From Guptibacillus hwajinpoensis (GTDB lineage: Bacteria; Bacillota; Bacilli; Bacillales; Guptibacillaceae), in assembly GCF_020171785.1 (NCBI RefSeq), contig NZ_JAIVAE010000007.1, positions 233,347-297,346 of the forward strand: a stretch of 64,000 nt of DNA, given 5' to 3'. The translations under genes and the position numbers were made by a program. The notes beneath the pieces are model-generated. The model saw only the letters and a list, made by a program, of their open reading frames with translations. It had not been told where the DNA came from and did not search any database. Below, one piece after another: positions 23,107-30,695 of this stretch. Within the stretch, counting starts at the first letter, position 1. The number at the start of each line of letters is the position of its first letter.

Positions 23107-24832
23107 TCAAGAAATATTATCAAGATACGTTGGTTCGTTTGTAGATGAACTTGTACGATCAGGCGTAAACCATGCTGTGATTAGTCCAGGATCGCGGTCT
23201 ACCCCACTTGCGATGATGATGGCCGAACATCCTTTAATGAAAGTCTGGATGCATATCGATGAGCGATCTGCTGGTTTTTTTGCGCTTGGCATGGCCAAGT
23301 CACATCATGAACCGGTAGTACTTCTGTGTTCATCAGGCACAGCAGGAGCGAATTACTATCCTGCAGTCATCGAAGCTGCTCAATCCAATGTTCCGTTGAT
23401 TGTATTAACGGCCGATCGTCCTCATGAGCTTCGTGACAATGGTGCGCCACAGGCGATTGATCAAATTAAGCTATATGGAGACTATGCAAAGTGGTTTATG
23501 GAAATGGCGCTTCCATCTTCCTCCCTGACGCGATATATCAGAACAGCCGCTTCTAGAGCCGTTGCTGTTTCTTCGAGTGTACCAGCTGGACCTGTTCATC
23601 TTAATTTTCCGTTTAGAGATCCTTTAACACCGGATCTTTCATATCCAGGTCTTTTTTCTTACGGTAGAGATGGTCACGAGCCATGGGTACAGTCAATTGA
23701 TTATGCACGGGTTTTAGACGATAAATCAGTAAAGTATTATGTAGATAAGTTGGCTAATAAAAAGGGAATTATCGTTGTAGGTCCACAGGAAAATGAAGAA
23801 TTAGCCGAGCCGTTGTATGCTCTTGCGGAAGCACTAGGATATCCTGTTCTTGCTGATTCTCTGTCCATGTGTCGACATGTGAATTCTCCCAATTTAATTG
23901 AAGGATATGATGCTTTTCTAAGAGGTGAAGTGGATTCCTCTCTTTATCCTGAGGTGATTATTCGTTTTGGGGCGATGCCCGTATCAAAAGCTTATACGCT
24001 TTTTGTTAATAAAGTGGAAAGTCCTCTCCATCTCGTAATAGATGAGAATGGATGGAGAGACCCAACTCTTTCAAGCTCTGACATGCCAAATGTTTCACCA
24101 GTAGAGTTTGTAAAGAGCCTTCTCCCAGTTTTACAGGAGTTTAAACATCGGGAGAACAAGTGGCTAGAAACGTGGAAAGAGTTAAACGAGGTCACTGTTA
24201 ACCTGCTTCGTGAGGATTTGGAGGTAGACGGACTCTTTGAAGGATATGTGTTTAGAGAATTGGGTCAATTAATGGATAAGGACGATCTTTTGTTTGTAGG
24301 CAATAGTATGCCGGTACGCGATTTGGAAAACTTTTTTTTACCTGAAGGAGCTCGACCGACCATAATGGGAAATCGCGGGGCGAACGGTATTGATGGGATT
24401 ATTTCAACTGCTCTTGGTGCTAGTACTGATTATTCTTTCGGCGTTTTGGTTATCGGTGATCTCTCTTTTTATCATGATATGAACGGTCTCCTTCTAGCAA
24501 AGTTATATGAAATCAATTTAACCATTGTTGTTGTGAACAATGATGGAGGTGGAATTTTCTCCTTTTTACCGCAGCGTCAGGAGGAGAAGCATTTCGAGCA
24601 ACTGTTTGGAACACCGCTTGGACTAGATTACGAGCATGCCGCAGCGCTCTACGGGGGAAGTTTTGAGCGCATAGGGAATTGGGAAGAGTTTAGCTTAGCT
24701 TTTGAGAAAAGCAAGAAGCATAAAGGGCTTAGCATTATTGAAGTCCCGACCAATCGTGATGAAAATCTTATGCTCCATCGGAAGTTATTCTCAAAGATTT
24801 CACACGAGACAGCGAAGGTTCTAAAATCATGA
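23099..24832 (+). CDS. menD: SEPHCHC synthase (thiamine-diphosphate dependent)
   Basis: A 577-residue enzyme that joins isochorismate and 2-oxoglutarate, releasing CO2. The N-terminal pyrimidine-binding domain has VISPGSRSTPLAMMMAEHP and the conserved DERSAGFFALGMAK (activating Glu); the C-terminal diphosphate domain has GNRGANGIDGIISTALG, VIGDLSFYHDMNGL and NNDGGGIFSFLPQ, the ThDP-Mg motif. The ATG at 23099 is inside the end of menF, with GGGGGT as ribosome site. It overlaps menH by four bases (ATGA). Confidence 0.95.
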   Translation: MTDQEILSRYVGSFVDELVRSGVNHAVISPGSRSTPLAMMMAEHPLMKVWMHIDERSAGFFALGMAKSHHEPVVLLCSSGTAGANYYPAVIEAAQSNVPLIVLTADRPHELRDNGAPQAIDQIKLYGDYAKWFMEMALPSSSLTRYIRTAASRAVAVSSSVPAGPVHLNFPFRDPLTPDLSYPGLFSYGRDGHEPWVQSIDYARVLDDKSVKYYVDKLANKKGIIVVGPQENEELAEPLYALAEALGYPVLADSLSMCRHVNSPNLIEGYDAFLRGEVDSSLYPEVIIRFGAMPVSKAYTLFVNKVESPLHLVIDENGWRDPTLSSSDMPNVSPVEFVKSLLPVLQEFKHRENKWLETWKELNEVTVNLLREDLEVDGLFEGYVFRELGQLMDKDDLLFVGNSMPVRDLENFFLPEGARPTIMGNRGANGIDGIISTALGASTDYSFGVLVIGDLSFYHDMNGLLLAKLYEINLTIVVVNNDGGGIFSFLPQRQEEKHFEQLFGTPLGLDYEHAAALYGGSFERIGNWEEFSLAFEKSKKHKGLSIIEVPTNRDENLMLHRKLFSKISHETAKVLKS

Positions 24833-25653
24833 TTTACACAATTGAAGGACAACCGTTTTACGTCAAAATAGAAGGTGAGGGGGAACCTCTTCTTTTATTA
24901 CACGGTTTTACAGGGTCAAGCGCAAGTTGGATGCCGTTGATGAAAAAACTATCAAATTTCTATAAGGTAATCGCCATAGATTTAATCGGGCATGGCGCAA
25001 GTGGAAAACCAGATGATCCCGCGCTCTATACGATGGAAGCAATGGGAAGTTATTTAAAAAAGCTCTTACAGATTCTTCGAATTGATAGCATCCATTTACT
25101 TGGTTATTCAATGGGTGGTCGCTTTGCCTTATCGTTTACTGTACAATATCCTGATTGTGTTAAAACACTCATCCTCGAGAGTAGTTCACCAGGACTTATC
25201 ACAAAAGAGGAAAGAGATGAACGAATACAAAATGATCATCGCCTTGCTAGACGGATTGAACAGGAAGGCATGGCATCTTTTGTAGATTTTTGGGAAAGCG
25301 TTCCTTTGTTCTCTACTCAGAAAAAACTTCCTTTACGCAAACAAGAGGAAATAAGAAAACAGCGTTTGAGCAATACTGAAAGAGGACTAGCTAATAGTCT
25401 TATTGGAATGGGGACAGGGGCACAGCGTTCCTATTGGGAAATGCTAGATGATTTGTCAATTCCAGTTCTTCTTTTAGTAGGTGAGCAGGATCAAAAGTTC
25501 GTTTCTATTGGAAAGAAGATGGAAAAATTACTCCCTCAAGCTGATTTTGTGCAAATAAATGACGCAGGGCATACAATTCATGTAGAACAACCTGAAATCT
25601 TTGTTAAAATGGTAGTAGCTTTTCTAAAAAAGCATGCAGATTCTAATCTGTAA
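24829..25653 (+). CDS. menH: SHCHC synthase, alpha/beta hydrolase
   Basis: A 274-residue alpha/beta-hydrolase fold enzyme that eliminates pyruvate from SEPHCHC. LLLHGFTGSSASW carries the oxyanion region, LGYSMGGRFALSF the nucleophile Ser, LLLVGEQDQKF the Asp and INDAGHTIHVEQPE the His of the triad. B. subtilis YtxM/MenH sits in the same place. The ATG overlaps the menD stop (ATGA). Confidence 0.93.
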   Translation: MIYTIEGQPFYVKIEGEGEPLLLLHGFTGSSASWMPLMKKLSNFYKVIAIDLIGHGASGKPDDPALYTMEAMGSYLKKLLQILRIDSIHLLGYSMGGRFALSFTVQYPDCVKTLILESSSPGLITKEERDERIQNDHRLARRIEQEGMASFVDFWESVPLFSTQKKLPLRKQEEIRKQRLSNTERGLANSLIGMGTGAQRSYWEMLDDLSIPVLLLVGEQDQKFVSIGKKMEKLLPQADFVQINDAGHTIHVEQPEIFVKMVVAFLKKHADSNL

Positions 25654-25684
25654 ATTTAGGTACATAGGAAAGGAGAATTTCTAA

Positions 25685-26500
25685 ATGATTCAATGGAAGA
25701 CTGAACGTGAATTTAAAGATATTCTTTATGAAACGTATGATGGGATTGCTAAGATTACAATTAACCGTCCAGAGGTGCGCAATGCATTTACACCAAGAAC
25801 GGTTAATGAATTAATTACAGCTTTTTCATTTGCGAGAGATGATTCTAATATTGGGGTTATTGTTCTTGCAGGTGCTGGAGACAAAGCATTTTGTTCTGGT
25901 GGAGATCAAAGTGTTCGAGGGCATGGTGGATACGTCGGCGATGATGAAATCCCTCGTCTTAACGTATTAGACCTTCAACGTCTTATTCGCGTAATCCCTA
26001 AACCAGTTATTGCAATGGTATCTGGTTATGCGATTGGTGGAGGACATGTACTACACGTTGTATGTGATCTTACAATTGCTGCTGATAATGCAATCTTTGG
26101 ACAAACAGGTCCTAAAGTAGGGAGCTTTGATGCTGGATACGGCGCTGGATACCTTGCTCGAATCGTAGGGCATAAGAAAGCCCGTGAGATCTGGTACCTT
26201 TGCCGCCAATATAACGCACAAGAAGCCCTTGATATGGGTCTAGTTAACACGGTTGTCCCTCTTGAGCAGCTTGAAGCTGAAACCGTTCAGTGGGCGCAGG
26301 AAATGCTTGAGAAGTCACCAACTGCTTTACGTTTCCTTAAAGCTTCACTTAATGCTGATACAGATGGTCTTGCAGGACTTCAACAAATGGGTGGAGATGC
26401 AACGCTTCTTTATTACACAACTGAAGAAGCGAAAGAAGGACGCGATTCGTTCAAAGAGAAACGCAAACCGGACTTTAAACAGTTCCCACGTTTTCCATAA
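25685..26500 (+). CDS. menB: 1,4-dihydroxy-2-naphthoyl-CoA synthase
   Basis: A 271-residue crotonase-fold enzyme that closes the naphthoquinol ring. Family marks: [55 protein letters not shown] (oxyanion hole glycines), [21 protein letters not shown] (bicarbonate/active-site loop) and the conserved [15 protein letters not shown] near the C-terminus. GGAAAGGAG precedes the ATG. A strong terminator follows before menE. Confidence 0.96.
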   Translation: MIQWKTEREFKDILYETYDGIAKITINRPEVRNAFTPRTVNELITAFSFARDDSNIGVIVLAGAGDKAFCSGGDQSVRGHGGYVGDDEIPRLNVLDLQRLIRVIPKPVIAMVSGYAIGGGHVLHVVCDLTIAADNAIFGQTGPKVGSFDAGYGAGYLARIVGHKKAREIWYLCRQYNAQEALDMGLVNTVVPLEQLEAETVQWAQEMLEKSPTALRFLKASLNADTDGLAGLQQMGGDATLLYYTTEEAKEGRDSFKEKRKPDFKQFPRFP

Positions 26501-26513
26501 ATCGATTGCACGG

Positions 26514-26548
26514 AAACAGCTTGATGGATATCCATCAAGCTGTTTTTT
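26514..26548 (+). terminator. Terminator inside the men operon, between menB and menE
   Basis: A perfect palindrome with 16-nt arms (26514-26529 and 26530-26545) ending in six T. It starts 13 bases after the menB stop and ends 24 bases before the menE start. Confidence 0.88.
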
Positions 26549-26572
26549 CAAGCTAATGAAAGGATGGTAAAG

Positions 26573-28033
26573 ATGGATACGATGCCAAATTGGTTACACA
26601 AACGCGCTTTCATGACGCCTGACCGAGTGGCGCTGATTGAAAAGAATAAGCAGTTAACTTACAAGCAATTACAAGAAGAGGCAGTTGAAATGGCGAATGC
26701 TCTAAAAGCAAAAGGCATTGCTAAAGGGAAGCATGTTGGTTTTTTTATGGAGAACGCAATAGAGTCAGCAGTCTGCTTGCATGCGCTCATGTATATTGGG
26801 GTTATTATTGTCCCGCTGAACCATCGATTGACAGGTCCTGAGTTAGCGTTCCAATTGCACGATGCTGAGCTTTCTTACATAATAACGGACCGATCTCTTG
26901 CGAATAAAGCTCGTGAAAGTTTACTAACTATCGACCTTTTTATTTGGGAGGATATTCGTCCAGAAGGATATTGTTTGGAGGGTCTACAAACCTCAATTGA
27001 GTTAAACCAACTTCATACGATCATGTACACGTCTGGTACGACAGGGAAACCAAAAGGCGTGATGCTAACATATGGAAACCATTGGTGGAGTGCAATTAGC
27101 TCGAGCCTTAATCTAGGTTTAGAAATGCAAGATCGCTGGTTATGTGCCGTACCGCTATTTCATATGAGTGGTCTTTCTATATTATTACGCAGTGTTATCT
27201 ATGGGATTACCATGGTTATACAAAAACGATTCGATCCGCATGCCGTTAATCAATCGATTCAAAAAGAAAACATTACAATTGTATCGGTAGTAAGCGCTAT
27301 GCTAAAGAAAATGCTTGATGAACTTGGAGACAATCAGTATCCCGCTACGTTACGCTGCATGCTGCTTGGCGGAGGCCCAGCTCCATATCCACTCCTAACG
27401 ATTTGTGAAGAAAAGCAAATTCCTGTCGTCCAAACATTTGGAATGACCGAAACAGCATCGCAAATTGTGACGCTTTCACCTGAGTATATGCTTGATAAAC
27501 AGGGTTCTGCTGGGAAAGCTCTTTTTCCTTCAGAAGTAAAGATTAGCCATAATCATAAAGAACTTTCACCACAAGAGCATGGCGAAATTCTTGTGAAAGG
27601 ACCCACGGTGACGAAAGGATATTGGAAACGTGAAGGCGCGACAAGTGAGGCATTTGAAGATGGATGGCTTCATACGGGTGATATCGGTTATGTGGATGAA
27701 GATGGTTTTCTCTTTGTATTAGACCGAAGAAAAGACTTGATTCTTTCTGGGGGAGAAAATGTGTATCCAGCAGAAATTGAAGCCGCCATCCTTGAACATA
27801 TAGATATAGAAGATGCAGGCGTAACAGGTGTCCAAGATCCGCATTGGGGAGAAGTACCGGCGGCTTTCGTGGTAAGTAAAAACCCAATGTTAACCGAGCA
27901 TCAGTTACTCGATTATCTTTCAGATCGACTGGCTCGGTATAAATTGCCCAAGTCGATTACCTTTGTTGAGGCTCTTCCAAGGAATGGAGCCAATAAACTA
28001 CAGCGGAATTTGTTAGCGAGTGAAGCAGAATGA
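26573..28033 (+). CDS. menE: o-succinylbenzoate-CoA ligase
   Basis: A 486-residue adenylate-forming enzyme that activates o-succinylbenzoate with ATP and CoA. Motifs: TIMYTSGTTGKPKGVML (P-loop, about residue 150), QTFGMTETAS, GWLHTGDIGYVDEDGFLFVLDRRKDLILSGGEN (split below for limits: GWLHTGDIG and DRRKDLILSGGENVYP) and the C-terminal Lys in PRNGANKLQR. The ATG at 26573 is chosen because AAAGGA is nine bases upstream; the ATG at 26564 lies too close. Its stop overlaps menC. Confidence 0.94.
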   Translation: MDTMPNWLHKRAFMTPDRVALIEKNKQLTYKQLQEEAVEMANALKAKGIAKGKHVGFFMENAIESAVCLHALMYIGVIIVPLNHRLTGPELAFQLHDAELSYIITDRSLANKARESLLTIDLFIWEDIRPEGYCLEGLQTSIELNQLHTIMYTSGTTGKPKGVMLTYGNHWWSAISSSLNLGLEMQDRWLCAVPLFHMSGLSILLRSVIYGITMVIQKRFDPHAVNQSIQKENITIVSVVSAMLKKMLDELGDNQYPATLRCMLLGGGPAPYPLLTICEEKQIPVVQTFGMTETASQIVTLSPEYMLDKQGSAGKALFPSEVKISHNHKELSPQEHGEILVKGPTVTKGYWKREGATSEAFEDGWLHTGDIGYVDEDGFLFVLDRRKDLILSGGENVYPAEIEAAILEHIDIEDAGVTGVQDPHWGEVPAAFVVSKNPMLTEHQLLDYLSDRLARYKLPKSITFVEALPRNGANKLQRNLLASEAE

Positions 28034-29130
28034 TCATCGAGTCGGTCACGCTCCATCATATTAAAATGAACCTTAAAACGCCTTTTGGTAATAGCCTTGA
28101 AACGGTGTCTGATCGCGATTTGATTATCGTAGAGGTGAATGATGCTGAAGGTAATAGCGGTTTGGGAGAAGGGGTGGCATTTACAACCCCATGGTACACT
28201 GAAGAAACGCTCCAAACGTCCTGGCATATGTTAAGGGATATCATGATCCCCCTAGTAAAAAAACGTTTGATTGCACACCCGTCTGAGGTTAACGGCATGT
28301 TGTCAGGAATTAGAAGAAACCCAATGGCAAAGTATGCAATAGAAGGGGCGATATGGGATTTATACGCCAAAAAAGAAGGCATTAGTTTATCAAAAGCATT
28401 AGGCGGAACTTTAAAGAAAATTAAAGCAGGCGTTGCGGTTGGTGCTGCTGATCAGGAGACGATGTTAGAAGAAATAAGCAATAGAATTTTGGAAGGGTAT
28501 GAGCGGATTAAGGTAAAGATAAAGCCTTCTCAAGATGTCTCCATTCTAAAAGCAATAAGAGAACGCTATCCAAATTTATCTTTAATGGCAGATGCTAATT
28601 CCGCCTATACGCTTCGAGATATCGATCAATTGAAAGCGTTGGATGACTTTAATCTTCTGATGATTGAACAACCATTAGCGGCAGATGATATCGTTGACCA
28701 TGCTAAACTTCAAAGGGAATTAAAGACACCGATTTGTTTGGATGAAAGTATTGCTTCTTTCGATGATGCGCGCCGAGCGCTAGATTTAAATAGCTGCCAG
28801 GTGATAAATATTAAGCCTGGTCGCGTAGGCGGGTTAACTGCTAGTAAAATGATACATGATTTATGCGATGAGCGCGGTGTCCCTGTCTGGTGCGGTGGTA
28901 TGCTTGAATCAGGAATTGGAAGGGCGCATAACATAGCTCTTTCTAGCTTATCTAACTTTGTTTTCCCAGGAGATATTTCGGCTTCTACACGATATTGGGA
29001 GCGGGATATCATTCAACCTGAAGTGATCGTAGAGGAAGGATACATTACCGTGCCAGAAGGTAATGGTATTGGGTACGAGTTAAACCGAAAAGAACTATCA
29101 CGGGTGACAGTCGTGAAAGAAGTTTATTGA
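28030..29130 (+). CDS. menC: o-succinylbenzoate synthase
   Basis: A 366-residue enolase-superfamily enzyme that dehydrates SHCHC. Catalytic KxK is in YERIKVKIKPSQD, metal ligands in MADANSAY, MIEQPLAADD and CLDESIAS, and the second Lys in VINIKPGRVGG. The family (NSAR/OSBS group) is also able to racemise N-acylamino acids; the operon position settles the menaquinone role. The ATG overlaps the menE stop (ATGA). Confidence 0.95.
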   Translation: MIIESVTLHHIKMNLKTPFGNSLETVSDRDLIIVEVNDAEGNSGLGEGVAFTTPWYTEETLQTSWHMLRDIMIPLVKKRLIAHPSEVNGMLSGIRRNPMAKYAIEGAIWDLYAKKEGISLSKALGGTLKKIKAGVAVGAADQETMLEEISNRILEGYERIKVKIKPSQDVSILKAIRERYPNLSLMADANSAYTLRDIDQLKALDDFNLLMIEQPLAADDIVDHAKLQRELKTPICLDESIASFDDARRALDLNSCQVINIKPGRVGGLTASKMIHDLCDERGVPVWCGGMLESGIGRAHNIALSSLSNFVFPGDISASTRYWERDIIQPEVIVEEGYITVPEGNGIGYELNRKELSRVTVVKEVY

Positions 29131-29140
29131 GCGCATGCAA

Positions 29141-29171
29141 AAAGGCAGAACCTGTTAAAGGTCCTGCCTTT
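29141..29171. terminator. Bidirectional terminator after menC
   Basis: Arms AAAGGCAG (29141-29148) and CTGCCTTT (29164-29171), extended by ACC/GGT around a 7-nt loop, with A and T runs. Confidence 0.85.
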
Positions 29172-29174
29172 CAT

Positions 29175-29471
29175 TTACGCTTCTGAATCTTTCACAATAC
29201 GTGCATCAAAGATAAACGGGCCGAATGGAATGACGGAAGAGACAACGGCTAGCGTCGCCTTAATAAAAGACCAGCGTTTAACAATGGTGACGTAAAGGAT
29301 GACGGCAAGATAGAGAACGAATAATCCGCCGTGTAAGGCTCCAACAATCGTGACGGCCATCGGAATGTCCATCAAGTATTTAAGAGGCATCGCAATTCCT
29401 AGTAGCAATAGAAACGAAATTCCTTCCGCATAGCCGACCCCTCTGAATAGTTTTAATGGTTGTTTCAACAA
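29175..29471 (-). CDS. DUF3817-family membrane protein (YdzA-like)
   Basis: A 98-residue protein with three predicted membrane helices. LFRGVGYAEGISFLLLLGIAMPLKY and the LHGGLFVLYLAVI segment are the marks of the DUF3817 family (B. subtilis YdzA type), which has no known function. It is a single gene, convergent with menC. Confidence 0.8.
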   Translation of the reverse strand: MLKQPLKLFRGVGYAEGISFLLLLGIAMPLKYLMDIPMAVTIVGALHGGLFVLYLAVILYVTIVKRWSFIKATLAVVSSVIPFGPFIFDARIVKDSEA

Positions 29472-29754
29472 ATGGAGTTCACTCCTTTAAATAAGCTATT
29501 GTGACCCATTTTAATTGATCAGAATCACACAATTTACAATCAGTATATCAATCCTCGTCCAAGAATAGAAGTCGAAGTTATCTCGATTTCTTGACAGTTT
29601 TAGTCACAAGTTTGAATAAAAGGCATCACGATTGTCAGAACATTTAGTACTAACGCAGTGTTTTCACTTCTTTTGGAAGGGATCATTGCTTATAGACGTC
29701 ATTATCGAGTAGAATGAATGAGGATAAACTAAATCAACTCTGAAGGAGATTTAT
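29472..29754. other. Intergenic stretch with a probable promoter only
   Basis: No ORF of interest. TTGCTT (29686-29691) and TAGAAT (29710-29715) with an 18-nt spacer look like a promoter for the 28-residue peptide gene. Otherwise nothing is seen. Confidence 0.5.
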
Positions 29755-29841
29755 ATGAATAATAATAAAAAAGCGATCTTTATATACATTCCAAAGTCCA
29801 AAGTTGATGAAGCCAAAAAAAACATGAAAAAGAATGATTAA
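29755..29841 (+). CDS. 28-residue peptide, unknown
   Basis: ATG at 29755 follows GAAGGAGATTT. The peptide is MNNNKKAIFIYIPKSK followed by a lysine-rich helix ending KKNMKKND. It has its own likely promoter and a strong terminator 12 bases past the stop, so it looks like a real short gene. I do not recognise it. It converges on two minus-strand hydrophobic peptides. Confidence 0.55.
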   Translation: MNNNKKAIFIYIPKSKVDEAKKNMKKND

Positions 29842-29853
29842 TAGATAACTTAA

Positions 29854-29888
29854 AAAGAAGTCGAGCCTCTTGTGGGCTCGACTTCTTT
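29854..29888. terminator. Bidirectional terminator between convergent small genes
   Basis: Perfect 14-bp stem (29854-29867 and 29875-29888) beginning with A-run and ending with T-run. Confidence 0.9.
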
Positions 29889-29946
29889 AAATTATATAAG
29901 TAATAGTAAAATTTCAATTGCTTTATGAATCTTAAAATGTAAGATT

Positions 29947-30015
29947 TTAAATAAATGAAATGATTGCTGCGATAACAGCTACTGCGCCAATGATCATAAG
30001 AATCGTACGTACCAT
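29947..30015 (-). CDS. 22-residue hydrophobic peptide
   Basis: ATG at 30015 follows AAGGAGGAATAGCA. MVRTILMIIG then a run of A, V and I with final SFI: a single membrane span and almost nothing else. A 23-residue look-alike lies just upstream. Too short for homology to be judged. Confidence 0.5.
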   Translation of the reverse strand: MVRTILMIIGAVAVIAAIISFI

Positions 30016-30077
30016 TGCTATTCCTCCTTGATAAAGTCAATTTAGTTCATCCATAGCTTTATTAATTATGTTGTCTT

Positions 30078-30149
30078 CTAGAATAAAGCACTGACAACAA
30101 ATGCAACGACTACAACAATACCGACAATAACTAGAACTTGTTTTAACAT
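30078..30149 (-). CDS. 23-residue hydrophobic peptide
   Basis: ATG at 30149 follows GAAGGAGGAAGTCATT. It starts MLKQVLVIVGIVVVV and ends SALF: a single-span membrane peptide like its neighbour at 29947. A sigma-B-like promoter lies upstream at 30197-30223. Confidence 0.5.
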   Translation of the reverse strand: MLKQVLVIVGIVVVVAFVVSALF

Positions 30150-30196
30150 AATGACTTCCTCCTTCAATAGTAGCAATGTTCTTTGCTACTATTGGT

Positions 30197-30223
30197 ATAC
30201 CCTATTCACTTTTTATATCAAAC
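30197..30223 (-). promoter_or_regulatory. Sigma-B-like promoter of the hydrophobic peptide genes
   Basis: On the minus strand, GTTTGA (30223-30218) and GGGTAT (30202-30197) are spaced 15 bases; consensus for sigma-B is GTTTAA with 12-14 bases before GGGTAT. The extra base lowers confidence. Confidence 0.5.
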
Positions 30224-30322
30224 CTTTTTTTATGAAGAATAGGTAAAAAAGACTAGTATTTAAAGGGAAGTGATGAAACATTAACTTAGTTATTAAGATC
30301 TCATCCACCTTCCTCTCTATAC

Positions 30323-30362
30323 AAAAAAACGGTCTCCCAAAATAATTCACGGGAGGCCGTTT
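30323..30362 (-). terminator. Terminator of the 62-residue protein gene
   Basis: On the minus strand a stem AAACGG-c-CTCCC / GGGAG-a-CCGTTT ends in a run of T. Confidence 0.85.
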
Positions 30363-30377
30363 GATTTATTGTAACTA

Positions 30378-30566
30378 TTATTGATGAAGGTTCACTTTCA
30401 TACGCTCTTGTTGAAAGAATTCCTTTAACTCCGGGTTAAGGTACTCCGGCTCCTTGTCATTTAAGTTCAGTCTGATCAGCTTGCCTTCAAGGTAATCCAT
30501 TATTCCGATAATCGTACCGTTGCCAAGCTGTTTCTGAAAAATGGTTTCATAACGAATGCTGCTCAT
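30378..30566 (-). CDS. 62-residue protein, unknown
   Basis: A small soluble protein: MSSIRYETIFQKQLGNGTI, then GIMDYLEGKLIRLNLNDKEP and a helix PELKEFFQQERMKVNL. It has an alternating-strand first half and helical tail. I do not recognise the family. CAGGAGGGCTCC precedes the ATG, and a terminator follows, so it is a complete single-gene unit. Confidence 0.6.
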   Translation of the reverse strand: MSSIRYETIFQKQLGNGTIIGIMDYLEGKLIRLNLNDKEPEYLNPELKEFFQQERMKVNLHQ

Positions 30567-30695
30567 CGGAGCCCTCCTGTTGCGCGTTTTTTTCTACTAT
30601 AGCACGTTTGAAGGGGGAAATCCGTAAGTTAAACGTCTCTTAAATAATTTGTAATCAAAGCGCAACAATGCTTAATACGATGACATCATTACGAC

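Noticed and set aside
29497..29531. ATTGTGA and TCACACAAT pair that resembles an FNR site
   Set aside because: The half-sites are about 20 bases apart instead of six.
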